DNA of 64,000 nt from Candidatus Shapirobacteria bacterium. GTDB taxonomy: Bacteria; Patescibacteriota; Microgenomatia; UBA12405. The notes beneath the pieces are model-generated. The model saw only the letters and a program-made list of their open reading frames with translations. It ran no database searches and was not told where the DNA came from. The stretch is taken from the NCBI GenBank assembly GCA_003542615.1, contig DPKG01000014.1:1-64000 (forward strand), given 5' to 3'. The translations under genes and the position numbers were made by a program. Below are positions 49,708 through 58,410 of the stretch, one piece after another (within the stretch, counting starts at the first letter, position 1; each line of letters begins with the position of its first letter).

Positions 49708-49947
49708 ATGACAACAAAAAAAGACACTTTTGAAGTAAAAGGGGAAGATTTAATCGCCAAGGTAAAGGAACTGATAAATGAAGGAAATGTCCGCCAGATT
49801 TCGATTATCGATAAAAACGGAAAAACAATAGTGATATTACCTTTGACTTTGGGAGTGGTGGGGGCAGTGTTGGTGCCGGTATTGGCGGCAGTGGGGGCGA
49901 TAGCGGCTTTGGTAACGGAATGCACCATAAAAGTTGAGAGAAAATAA
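49708..49947 (+). CDS. DUF4342 family protein
   Basis: 79 residues. FEVKGEDLIAKVKELINEGN, VRQISIIDKNGKTIVILPLT and GVVGAVLVPVLAAVGAIAAL match the DUF4342 pattern: a small soluble head and one hydrophobic Gly/Ala-rich helix pair. Function unknown. TAAAAT lies 5 nt upstream of the start. Confidence 0.8.
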   Translation: MTTKKDTFEVKGEDLIAKVKELINEGNVRQISIIDKNGKTIVILPLTLGVVGAVLVPVLAAVGAIAALVTECTIKVERK

Positions 49948-49967
49948 TAAAAATATGGAAGGATGAA

Positions 49968-50309
49968 ATGATTAATTTAATTGAAAAAGGGAAATATAAA
50001 TTAATTGAAACGAAAGGGCAAGTGAAGATTTTGTATCTGGGGAAAAAACAATTTGCCTGGGTGTGGGTGGAGGAGATTGGAGAAATATTGGTGAGTTCGT
50101 ATACAGAGCATGAAACCGATCAATTGTTGGCGGTGGGAAAATATGAAATATATGAGGTAGAAAATGAGCCTAAGCTAGCGGATTTAATGCATTTAGAATT
50201 GGAGGTGGGGGAAGGATTACGACAGGGATATTTATTGCTGACCGGGTTGCCGGATGAGGAAAAGAAAAGAGCCAGAATAATTCCGACGAAAGAATTGGTG
50301 ATCAGGTAG
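49968..50309 (+). CDS. Hypothetical protein
   Basis: 113 residues, beta-rich (YKLIETKGQVKILYLGKKQF, AWVWVEEIGEILVSSYTEHE), no signal or TM helix. No family recognised. A GGAAGG about 6 nt upstream may be a ribosome site. It precedes the helicase gene by 11 bp and is likely cotranscribed. Confidence 0.55.
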   Translation: MINLIEKGKYKLIETKGQVKILYLGKKQFAWVWVEEIGEILVSSYTEHETDQLLAVGKYEIYEVENEPKLADLMHLELEVGEGLRQGYLLLTGLPDEEKKRARIIPTKELVIR

Positions 50310-50320
50310 AATTGGGAGTG

Positions 50321-51481
50321 ATGGAATTATCAACAGATCAAAAGAAAGCGCTGGATACTTTGATGGGGTGGAGTAAAAAAATGGGAGAAAATCAGTTTTT
50401 GACTTTGGGTGGTTATGCAGGAACGGGAAAAACAACCTTGATTTCGGTGTACAGAAAAAAAATCAGAGAAGAAAACAAAAAAATAAGAGTGGCTTTTGCC
50501 AGTTTTACGGGTAAGGCAACGAGAGTGTTGAGAGGGAAATTGGCGGAAATGGAAACGGTATACAAAGAAGACAGTATCGGAACGATACATTCATTGATTT
50601 ATAGCCCAATAGTCGATACTAAAAAAAATATTGTGGGGTGGAAAAAAAAAGATGAGATTGAGGCGGATTTGATTGTGATTGATGAAGGATCGATGGTTGA
50701 CGGAACAATTTGGGGGGATTTGGTCAGTTATGGGTTGCCGATTGTGGTGGTGGGAGATCATGGTCAATTACCACCGATAAGAGGAGACTTTAATTTGATG
50801 GAGAGGCCAATGGTAAAACTGGAAAAAATCCATCGACAGGCGGAAAAAAATCCGATAATAAAGGTATCGATGTTGGCCAGAGAGGAAGGAAAAATCCCTT
50901 TTGAGAAATTTGGAAACGGAGTGGAAAAAATGAATAAAAGAGAAATGGATTGTCAGGAAAGAGTGGAGGAATTATTGGGAAACTTTACGACAGATTTGTT
51001 GGTATTGTGCGGATACAATAATACCAGGGTAAAACTGAATAAATTTATTCGGGAAGGGATGCAATTTGAATCGGCCGAACCGACAGTGAATGACAGAGTA
51101 ATATGTTTGAGAAATAATCATAAGGTAGGAATTTATAACGGAATGTTGGGGATAATTGAAGGTTTGAAAAGCAAGGATGATCAATGGTTTAAGGCTGAAA
51201 TTAAAATGGACGGAGAACAAGATAGTTACGAAGGGTTGATTTTGAAATCACAATTTAACAGTCAGGAAGCAATGAACTTTAGTAAAAACCGATATTTGAC
51301 CATAAAAGGAGACTTGTTTGATTTTGGTTATGCCCTGACGGTACATAAGGCTCAGGGCAGTCAGGCAAAGAGGGTGGTACTGTTTGAGGAGAGATTTTCA
51401 CAGATGGATGAGAATATGTGGAGAAGATGGTTGTATACAGCAGTCACCAGAGCCGAGGAAGAACTATTTATTGTGGGTTGA
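50321..51481 (+). CDS. RecD/Dda-like SF1B DNA helicase
   Basis: 386 residues from ATG 50321 (MELSTDQKKALD, the usual Dda-like N-terminus). Motif I GYAGTGKTTLI, motif Ia FASFTGKATRVL, motif II LIVIDEGSMVD, motif III VVGDHGQLPPI, and the C-terminal VHKAQGSQ with LYTAVTRAEEELFIV. These are all SF1B helicase motifs. It is short, lacking RecD N-terminal domains, as in phage T4 Dda. A role in replication restart or recombination is likely. Confidence 0.87.
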   Translation: MELSTDQKKALDTLMGWSKKMGENQFLTLGGYAGTGKTTLISVYRKKIREENKKIRVAFASFTGKATRVLRGKLAEMETVYKEDSIGTIHSLIYSPIVDTKKNIVGWKKKDEIEADLIVIDEGSMVDGTIWGDLVSYGLPIVVVGDHGQLPPIRGDFNLMERPMVKLEKIHRQAEKNPIIKVSMLAREEGKIPFEKFGNGVEKMNKREMDCQERVEELLGNFTTDLLVLCGYNNTRVKLNKFIREGMQFESAEPTVNDRVICLRNNHKVGIYNGMLGIIEGLKSKDDQWFKAEIKMDGEQDSYEGLILKSQFNSQEAMNFSKNRYLTIKGDLFDFGYALTVHKAQGSQAKRVVLFEERFSQMDENMWRRWLYTAVTRAEEELFIVG

Positions 51482-52609
51482 TGATGGCAGGAAACTCAAA
51501 AAGAAAGCTCCCAAGCCAAGAAAAAATGAGACCATGGCTATAAACCAACCAACAAAGGGAATATTAAATATCAGCCAAAGTACGGGAAGACCAATGAGGA
51601 GGTAGTAAGTCGGCTGAAAATACTTGTCGGAAAGGTTGAAGCGGTGAACGAGCATCTGACCAAAACTTAGGGAGCTGTAAACGGTGGCGGTGATAATGGC
51701 GATAATATAGACAAAAAGAATTAAAAAAGCCAGCGGAATACCAATGACAGTAATAAGTAAAATAATAAAGGCAAAGGGGGTAAGAATTAGGACGGCGAAA
51801 CCTACCAAAAAAGCAACGAGACTACGGGTATTGATGATGGATATAATAGATAGTGTCCTTTTTGGATTTAGACTAAGAAGAACCAGACCAATAATCAAAA
51901 AGGAAATAATGGAATAAATTACATGGACAAAATTGGCAACGGGAGTAATGATTGGTTGTTTTGGAGTGGTCGGGGTGTCAAGACGGTGAGCCGAAATAGT
52001 GCCAGCCACAAGTTCTTTGTTGAGATTGACTTGAATGTCTTGGGGAATATAATAGTCTAAATTTCCAGCAATACTTGATTCAGGCTGGAGATTAATATTT
52101 TGGCCATAGAAATAGACATGGCGGACAACGGCGGTGTTGAGGGTGAAATTTTCACCGGCGACGGTTAGATCGCGGCCAAAGGTACCGGATAAATTTATAT
52201 CCTGTCCGGCCAGGATGGCATCTTGAGAAATATTGGCGGCGGGTTGGACGGTAAGGCTTTGACCAAGGGTGGTTAAATTGGAAACGCTGGCATCGGTAAT
52301 AATATTTTGACCGGCGGCAAAGAGATTATTTTGGATAATACCACTAATTTTAATATTCTGACCAACACAAAAAATACTACCGTTGACTTGGGCATTGATG
52401 AGAATGTCACGGCCGGCACAATATAAATCTCCATTTATAGTGGAGTTTATGGTAATTTGGCTCCCTGCTATCAGGACGGATTCGTCGTAAACTTGGTCCG
52501 AGGGGAGGTTAATGTTTTCCCCGCTTTGAAAGAACATGGCCCGAGCCGGGTTGGCAGAAATTAAAAATAAAATTAAAGTAAAAACTAGATTTTTGATGAT
52601 ATTTTTCAT
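51464..52609 (-). CDS. Polymer-forming (bactofilin-like) membrane protein
   Basis: 381 residues: signal peptide ending NPARA, then about 180 residues of repeating short beta turns with QxI/GxD patterns (INSTINGDLYCAGRDILINA, VNGSIFCVGQNIKISG), as in polymer-forming bactofilin-type domains, followed by four TM helices and a Gly/Phe-rich end. The beta-solenoid would lie outside the cell. Similar proteins are common in CPR bacteria. It converges with the helicase gene and overlaps it by 18 nt. Confidence 0.75.
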   Translation of the reverse strand: MKNIIKNLVFTLILFLISANPARAMFFQSGENINLPSDQVYDESVLIAGSQITINSTINGDLYCAGRDILINAQVNGSIFCVGQNIKISGIIQNNLFAAGQNIITDASVSNLTTLGQSLTVQPAANISQDAILAGQDINLSGTFGRDLTVAGENFTLNTAVVRHVYFYGQNINLQPESSIAGNLDYYIPQDIQVNLNKELVAGTISAHRLDTPTTPKQPIITPVANFVHVIYSIISFLIIGLVLLSLNPKRTLSIISIINTRSLVAFLVGFAVLILTPFAFIILLITVIGIPLAFLILFVYIIAIITATVYSSLSFGQMLVHRFNLSDKYFQPTYYLLIGLPVLWLIFNIPFVGWFIAMVSFFLGLGAFFLSFLPSSTHNK

Positions 52610-52749
52610 ATTTTAATAATAATATGGAAATTTTCGGATTTCAAGATTTTTAATTAATTTAATAAAATACACAAATATTTTGCGACGTTGGATTTTTAAG
52701 ATAGGGGATGGGGTAAGATTTTTTTTTGAGGTCGTGTAATAATATAAGT

Positions 52750-53229
52750 ATGAAAAATGTAAAGTTGGTAGGATTTTCAATAATTGTTATTTTGTTGGGA
52801 ACAATAGTCTTGATGATATTTGACGATGGGGGTACAAAAAATAAATTATTAAATACTTTGGCTGATAATAAGGAAGAAGTTAAGGTCTTAAAAGCTATAA
52901 ATCCAAATGTGGTGGGAGGAGAGTTAAGTAATACAGTCGAGGAAGGAGAAGTAGTGCCAACTTCTAAGGTAGCCTTGGATGCAAGAGATGCTGATTTTAG
53001 TGAGGAAGGAAATTTGGTGGGAGATGAGTTGGTGTATGAAAAACCGGGACGGCCGGCAATAAGGGTAAAATTAGTTTTTAATTCGACCAGTTGGTGTGAG
53101 AATAAACCGTGTTTAATGGGGGCTAATCCTTCAATGGTAGGAAAATATGAAGACGGAACCAGGGTAAAAATTAGCGGGGAAAAAGAAGGAGAAGCGGTAA
53201 AAGTGTATGTGTTGAATGTTGTTGACTGA
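52750..53229 (+). CDS. Membrane-anchored hypothetical protein
   Basis: 159 residues: one N-terminal TM helix (VGFSIIVILLGTIVLMIF), a linker, and an outside beta domain with a cysteine pair WCENKPCLMG. No family recognised. ATG 52750 is preferred over 52726 because a TAATAA lies 7 nt before it. It overlaps the next gene by 14 nt. Confidence 0.55.
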   Translation: MKNVKLVGFSIIVILLGTIVLMIFDDGGTKNKLLNTLADNKEEVKVLKAINPNVVGGELSNTVEEGEVVPTSKVALDARDADFSEEGNLVGDELVYEKPGRPAIRVKLVFNSTSWCENKPCLMGANPSMVGKYEDGTRVKISGEKEGEAVKVYVLNVVD

Positions 53230-56089
53230 AGTGAAAATAAATAAAATCAGTTTGTGGATATGGAGTTTGGCAGGAGTGGTAGCGATAGGTTTGTTTTTCC
53301 GGTTTTTGAATTATAATAATCGCTGGATTTTTAATCAGGATCAGGCCAGAGATGCGATTATTGCCTGGTACGGATTGAGCAATGGAGTATGGCCGGAAAT
53401 CGGGTCCCCTTCTTCGGCGGGACCATTTAATTTTGGACCTTGGTATTTTTGGATAATAATGATGATGGAGAAAATAAGTTTTGGTTGGTTATTGGGCCCG
53501 TGGGTGGGATTTACGATTTTGTCGGTAAGTACGGTAATCCCCTATTATCTGATAGGGAGAAAGATTGGAGGGTCGGGATTGGGTTTTATTATGGGGATAA
53601 TCGCGGCAGTAGCAACGGGAGGAGTAGAAAATGCACCGGATATGTTAAATACAGTGATTGTTGGATGGTCAACAGCCTGGGGAATGTATTTTTTGGTGAA
53701 AATGATTGAGGATAGAATAATATTTTGGGGAATTTTGGGGGGATTTTTTATAGGATTGTCGATGAATTTTCATTTTCAGGCGTTGGGGTTGGGGGCGCTT
53801 TTGGCAATGGCAATTTTGATAAATAATTTTAAATTGGCAGATAAATTTAGGGTAGGGATATTGACAGGGACGGGGTGGTTTTTGAGTTTTGTACCTTTGA
53901 TAATTTTTGACATAAATAATAATTGGGTGTGGATAAAAAGTGTGATTGAGTACTATACGGAGGGGGTGAAAAAATTTTATGTACCAGTACGATGGCTGAC
54001 GGAGCTGAGAGATTTTTGGCCGCAGTTGTTTGGAAAAGTAATTGCCGGAGAGGCAAATTTGGGGTATTTAATTTTAATTTTGGGATTGATAGCAGTAATT
54101 TTATCCAGGAAAAAATTATTTAAATTACCAAAGTCGTGGTGGGTAATAGTAATTTCTTTGATGATTTCGGTGTTACTGATGAGGTTTTATAAAGGAGTAA
54201 GGTCGAGAGAATATTTGATTGCATTTCATGGGTATATTATTTTTTTGACAGCTTGGGTGGTGGGAGTGATTTGGGAGTGGAAAAAATTGGCGGGAGGAAT
54301 GGTATTGGGATTAATTTTGGTTTGGGCAACGATAAATAATTGGCAAGTAATTTGGAGGGAGCCGAGCCAAGCAAATGAAATGATGGAAATTAAGGCGGAA
54401 TTGGATAAGAGAATTGAAGGAGGGGTGGAGATATTTCACTATATGAGTTCGGATATGGTGTCGCTACCAATATTTTATTTGTATTACCGGGAAAATAGGA
54501 TTGGCGAGGGAGAGGCAGTTAGTTTTTGTGACGGCAATAAATATGATTGCCCAAGCGGAGAGATAATAAATAGAAATAATTACCGGGTGTATAGGGGCAG
54601 AGTTAATGAGGGATGGTATCGGCTGACTGACAAAAATATTTATGAAAGACTGATGGTGAATTATGGAGAAAAGCAAGCAGGTTCTTTTCAAAAACTGGTG
54701 ACGATAGTTAATCCGGTAAGGAGCAGAGAATTGTGGAAGGATAAAAGTCTGGAGCCGATAAAAAATCAATACAAAATAATTTCTGAGCTGGACCTGAAAG
54801 CAACTTGGTTGATACAAAATGATGTGCTTGATGACGAGGAACTGGTGGAAGAAATAAAAAAATTTGATAACAAACAGGAACTGGGGATATTTTTGGAGGT
54901 AAGTGAAAAGCTGGCAAAAAAGGCCAGAGTTTATTATCCGATAAACCGGCCATGGTATAGCCCGGAGGCAGTGTTTTTGTCGGGATATGAAATATCAGAA
55001 AGAAAACTGCTAATTGATACGATGATGAAAAATTTTAAAAATGAGTTGGGCTATTACCCTAAATCGGTAGGGGCATGGTGGATAGACAGTTGGAGTCTTT
55101 TATATTTGGAAAAAAAATATGGAATAAAAACGGCGATGATAGTGACCGATCAAAAGACAACAGATAATTACGGGGTGTGGGGGCAATGGTGGGGAGTCCC
55201 CTATTATCCGGATAAAGTGAATATATTGGCTCCGGGAGACTTGGAAGTTTTGATATTGCAGTGGGCGTTGAGGGATCCGGTGAAGGCATATGAAGGAGAG
55301 GGACCGCGGTTTTCTAATTTTTCGATGCAGGCCAATGATTATATAAGCCAAGGATTGGATATTTTGTATTTTGAAAAACTGGCAAATATTTATTTTGATG
55401 AAAGAAACAAAATCGGCCAAATTACGGTGGGACTGGAAACAGGAATTGAAAGTGTAGGATTTTTGGATGAATATAAAAGACAGCTGGAGTGGATCAAAAA
55501 CGAGGGAGTGGTTGATGTAAGTATGTCGGAAATGGAGGAAAAATACAAAATGGCTTATGGTGGTAAAAATCCGGATGAAGTAAGAATTGATGATTGGTTG
55601 ATGACTCCTGATTTTAGGGAAAATAAAAAACTAGGAGAAAAAACTGAATACATAAAAGGGATGGCGTTTGGGGATTATTTTGAAAAAGATTCCAAAACTT
55701 TTTTGAACCGAATTTACAAAAGTGAAAATCTGGTAAAGGGGTGGCGATTCCCCTATTTATGGTTGGGTATGGCAGGGATGATCGGGTTGGTAATTTTGTT
55801 AAAAATTAAAATATTTCCGATAGCAGCGGGATGGTTGGGATTGAAAATTATGGAACATTTAAGATATTCGGTGGTGGAGGAAGAAAGAATGTTGGGAATT
55901 TTGGTGGATAATTTTAGATTTATTGGAGTTACGGATAAAATAAGATTTTTAAATGAGGATCTGTCGAATTTGGTGGCTCAAACAATGTTAAAAATTGAAA
56001 TTAAAGAAATTTATTACTTAGTCTGGATTTTGGGGATAATACTGGTAAAATTGATTAGTGACGAATACCAAAAGAGAAGAAAAAATTAA
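53216..56089 (+). CDS. GT-C glycosyltransferase fused to a deacetylase-like domain
   Basis: 957 residues. The N-terminal 400 residues have ten or more membrane segments and the acidic loop FNQDQARDAIIAWYGL after the first helix, as in GT-C (PMT/ArnT-type) transferases that use lipid-linked sugars. From about residue 520 a TIM-barrel-like part resembles NodB-family polysaccharide deacetylases (LKATWLIQNDVLDDEELVEE, IKKFDNKQELGIF, YYPKSVGAWWIDSW), but the usual metal-binding histidines are missing. A last TM helix stands near residue 855. The fusion is unusual. It overlaps both neighbours and is probably cotranscribed with them. Confidence 0.68.
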   Translation: MLLTEVKINKISLWIWSLAGVVAIGLFFRFLNYNNRWIFNQDQARDAIIAWYGLSNGVWPEIGSPSSAGPFNFGPWYFWIIMMMEKISFGWLLGPWVGFTILSVSTVIPYYLIGRKIGGSGLGFIMGIIAAVATGGVENAPDMLNTVIVGWSTAWGMYFLVKMIEDRIIFWGILGGFFIGLSMNFHFQALGLGALLAMAILINNFKLADKFRVGILTGTGWFLSFVPLIIFDINNNWVWIKSVIEYYTEGVKKFYVPVRWLTELRDFWPQLFGKVIAGEANLGYLILILGLIAVILSRKKLFKLPKSWWVIVISLMISVLLMRFYKGVRSREYLIAFHGYIIFLTAWVVGVIWEWKKLAGGMVLGLILVWATINNWQVIWREPSQANEMMEIKAELDKRIEGGVEIFHYMSSDMVSLPIFYLYYRENRIGEGEAVSFCDGNKYDCPSGEIINRNNYRVYRGRVNEGWYRLTDKNIYERLMVNYGEKQAGSFQKLVTIVNPVRSRELWKDKSLEPIKNQYKIISELDLKATWLIQNDVLDDEELVEEIKKFDNKQELGIFLEVSEKLAKKARVYYPINRPWYSPEAVFLSGYEISERKLLIDTMMKNFKNELGYYPKSVGAWWIDSWSLLYLEKKYGIKTAMIVTDQKTTDNYGVWGQWWGVPYYPDKVNILAPGDLEVLILQWALRDPVKAYEGEGPRFSNFSMQANDYISQGLDILYFEKLANIYFDERNKIGQITVGLETGIESVGFLDEYKRQLEWIKNEGVVDVSMSEMEEKYKMAYGGKNPDEVRIDDWLMTPDFRENKKLGEKTEYIKGMAFGDYFEKDSKTFLNRIYKSENLVKGWRFPYLWLGMAGMIGLVILLKIKIFPIAAGWLGLKIMEHLRYSVVEEERMLGILVDNFRFIGVTDKIRFLNEDLSNLVAQTMLKIEIKEIYYLVWILGIILVKLISDEYQKRRKN

Positions 56090-56591
56090 AAAGGTAATAA
56101 GTAAGCGACAGGAAGGAATAATTGTTTTTGAAGATATTCATGATTTGCATAATGTGGCGGCGAGTTGCCGATCGGCGGACGGATTTGGTTTTCAAAAAAT
56201 TTATTTGATATTTGAAAATGAGAAAAGTTTTAATCCGAAAAAGACGGGAAAAACGAGTTCCGGTTCGGCTAACAAATGGTTGGACTTTAAAATTTTTAAA
56301 TCGACAAAAGAATGCCTGGAGGAATTAAAAAAAGATGGTTTTGAGATTTGGGCGACAGTGTTGGACGAAAAGGCAGTCAAAATTTCAAAGGCGGATTTTA
56401 CAAAAGAGAAAATTGCGGTAATGTTTGGTAATGAACATCGGGGTTTGTCAAAAGAAGCGATAAGGGGGACGGATAAAAAAGTTTATATACCAATGAAGGG
56501 AATGGTGCAAAGTTTTAACTTGTCGGTGTCGGCGGCAATAGTTATGTATGAAATAAACAGGCAAAGAGAAGCGGCAAGAGGAGTAAAATAG
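56058..56591 (+). CDS. SpoU/TrmH-family RNA 2'-O-methyltransferase
   Basis: 177 residues. The trefoil-knot SAM-binding signatures are present: IIVFEDIHDLHNVAASCRSA (motif 1), IAVMFGNEHRGLS (motif 2) and IPMKGMVQSFNLSVSAAIVM (motif 3). It is close in build to TrmH, which makes Gm18 in tRNA. The start is GTG 56058, overlapping the upstream gene by 32 nt; ATG codons further in would remove motif 1. Confidence 0.85.
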   Translation: MTNTKREEKIKKVISKRQEGIIVFEDIHDLHNVAASCRSADGFGFQKIYLIFENEKSFNPKKTGKTSSGSANKWLDFKIFKSTKECLEELKKDGFEIWATVLDEKAVKISKADFTKEKIAVMFGNEHRGLSKEAIRGTDKKVYIPMKGMVQSFNLSVSAAIVMYEINRQREAARGVK

Positions 56592-56596
56592 GATAG

Positions 56597-58390
56597 ATGG
56601 CAAAAAAAACAATTAAAGAAAAATTGAGTTGGAACTTGGATGAGATATTGAAGGCGAAAGATTTTGAGAAATTATATAAAGAGATAGAGAAAGAAATGGG
56701 GCAAATTGAGGGGTGGGTAAAGAAATTAAAGCCAGAAATGAAGGAAGAAACTTTTCGGGGGATTATGGATTTTGAAGAGGAATTGGGTAAAAAGATTACT
56801 CGATTAGAATACATGCCATACTTATGGGAGCAGGTGGATCAAAAAAATCAGGAGGCAAAAAAATTAAAAGGGAGGGCGGATGATTTGGGGGTGAGACTGG
56901 CCCAGAAATCGAGAGTGATAAGTCATTGGTTGATAGGAAAAGAAATGGAGGGACTAAAAAGACTGGATGATAAAAATGCCAAAAGGTTGTTTGCAACGAT
57001 TCCGGATTTGGAATACGGATTGAATTATGACAGAACGGCGGCCAAATATACCCTAAAAAAAGATGAGGAGGATATTATCAGTCATAAGGACGTCAACGGA
57101 GCCAACCAATTGATAAATTTGAGAGAAATTATTGAAACGGAATTTGAATTTGATTTGAAAATTAAAGGAAAAAAGACAAAAAAAATCAGAACTTTGTCGG
57201 AATTGTTGTCGCTGGTACATTCGCCAAAAAAGACAGAAAGAAAAGCGGCATACAGAGCGATGTTGTTTAAATATTGGCAAAATATTGATAAGTTTTTTTT
57301 GGTATACAGCGCAATAGTTAAAGACTGGGATTACGAGGCAAAACTGCGGGGATACAAATCCCCTATAACGGTCAGGAATTTTGGGAATCATGTACCGGAT
57401 GAGGCAGTGGAGACATTATTGAAAGTTTGTCGAAATAATAGGGAGATTTTTCAGAATTATTTTAAATATAAAGCCAAGAGATTGGGAATGAAAAGATTGG
57501 AGAGATGGGATATATATGCCCCGCTGGAAAAAAAGACAAAAAAAATTAATTTTGAGGAGGCAAAGGAATTGGTGTTGGAGACTTTTGAGAATTTTTTGCC
57601 AAAATTTGCTAAGTTAGCGAAAAGAATTTTTGAAGATCAGCATGTTGATTCGCATCCGAGTTCGGTAAAGCGAAGCGGAGCCTTTTGCGCGACGGTAATG
57701 CCGGAAATTAGCCCTTATATAATGCTTAATCATGATAATCAAATGAGAGATGTATTTACGATGGCCCATGAATTGGGACACGGGATACATTCTCTTTATG
57801 CGGCACATCACAGGATGGGGAGTCAACACGCCAATTTGCCGCTTTCAGAGACAGCCTCGACATTTGGAGAGATGGTACTGTTTGAAAGAATATTTTCTGC
57901 CGAGCAGAATATAGATATAAAAAGATCGATGCTGTCGGAAAAAATGGCGGATTCTTTTGCGTCCATTCTCCGGCAAAATTATTTTGTAATTTTTGAAAAG
58001 AGAGCCCATGAAGCAATCCAAAAAGGGATTACGGCAGAGGAGTTGTCGGAAATGTGGCTTTCGACTTTGAAGGAACAGTTTGGAAATAGTGTAAAGATAG
58101 ACAAAATTTTTAAATATGAATGGTGTGTAATACCGCATATTGTCAACTCCCCTTTTTATTGTTATGCCTATAATTTTGGAGAATTGTTGTCTTTTGCTTT
58201 GTTTGCCAGATATAAAAAAGAAGGAAAAAGTTTTATTGCTAAAATTGAGAAAATATTGGCGGCGGGAGGAAGCGAGGATCCGGATAAGATTTTGAAAAAG
58301 GTGGGAGTGGATATGAGATCGGAGAAATTTTGGCAAGGAAGTTTTGAAATAATCAAGGAATGGCAAAAAGAGTTGGAGAATTTGGGATAA
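56597..58390 (+). CDS. pepF: Oligoendopeptidase F (M3 family)
   Basis: 597 residues, the family length. The zinc site is MAHELGHGIHSLYAAHHRMG (HELGH with the downstream glutamate in LSETASTFGEM), preceded by the SGAFCATVMPE region. The N-terminal helical half has the PepF-type SLVHSPKKTERKAAY segment. It is a cytoplasmic metallopeptidase that degrades oligopeptides. It starts 5 bp after the SpoU gene, in the same run. Confidence 0.93.
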   Translation: MAKKTIKEKLSWNLDEILKAKDFEKLYKEIEKEMGQIEGWVKKLKPEMKEETFRGIMDFEEELGKKITRLEYMPYLWEQVDQKNQEAKKLKGRADDLGVRLAQKSRVISHWLIGKEMEGLKRLDDKNAKRLFATIPDLEYGLNYDRTAAKYTLKKDEEDIISHKDVNGANQLINLREIIETEFEFDLKIKGKKTKKIRTLSELLSLVHSPKKTERKAAYRAMLFKYWQNIDKFFLVYSAIVKDWDYEAKLRGYKSPITVRNFGNHVPDEAVETLLKVCRNNREIFQNYFKYKAKRLGMKRLERWDIYAPLEKKTKKINFEEAKELVLETFENFLPKFAKLAKRIFEDQHVDSHPSSVKRSGAFCATVMPEISPYIMLNHDNQMRDVFTMAHELGHGIHSLYAAHHRMGSQHANLPLSETASTFGEMVLFERIFSAEQNIDIKRSMLSEKMADSFASILRQNYFVIFEKRAHEAIQKGITAEELSEMWLSTLKEQFGNSVKIDKIFKYEWCVIPHIVNSPFYCYAYNFGELLSFALFARYKKEGKSFIAKIEKILAAGGSEDPDKILKKVGVDMRSEKFWQGSFEIIKEWQKELENLG

Positions 58391-58410
58391 ATATTTTGGT
58401 AAGATATGTT

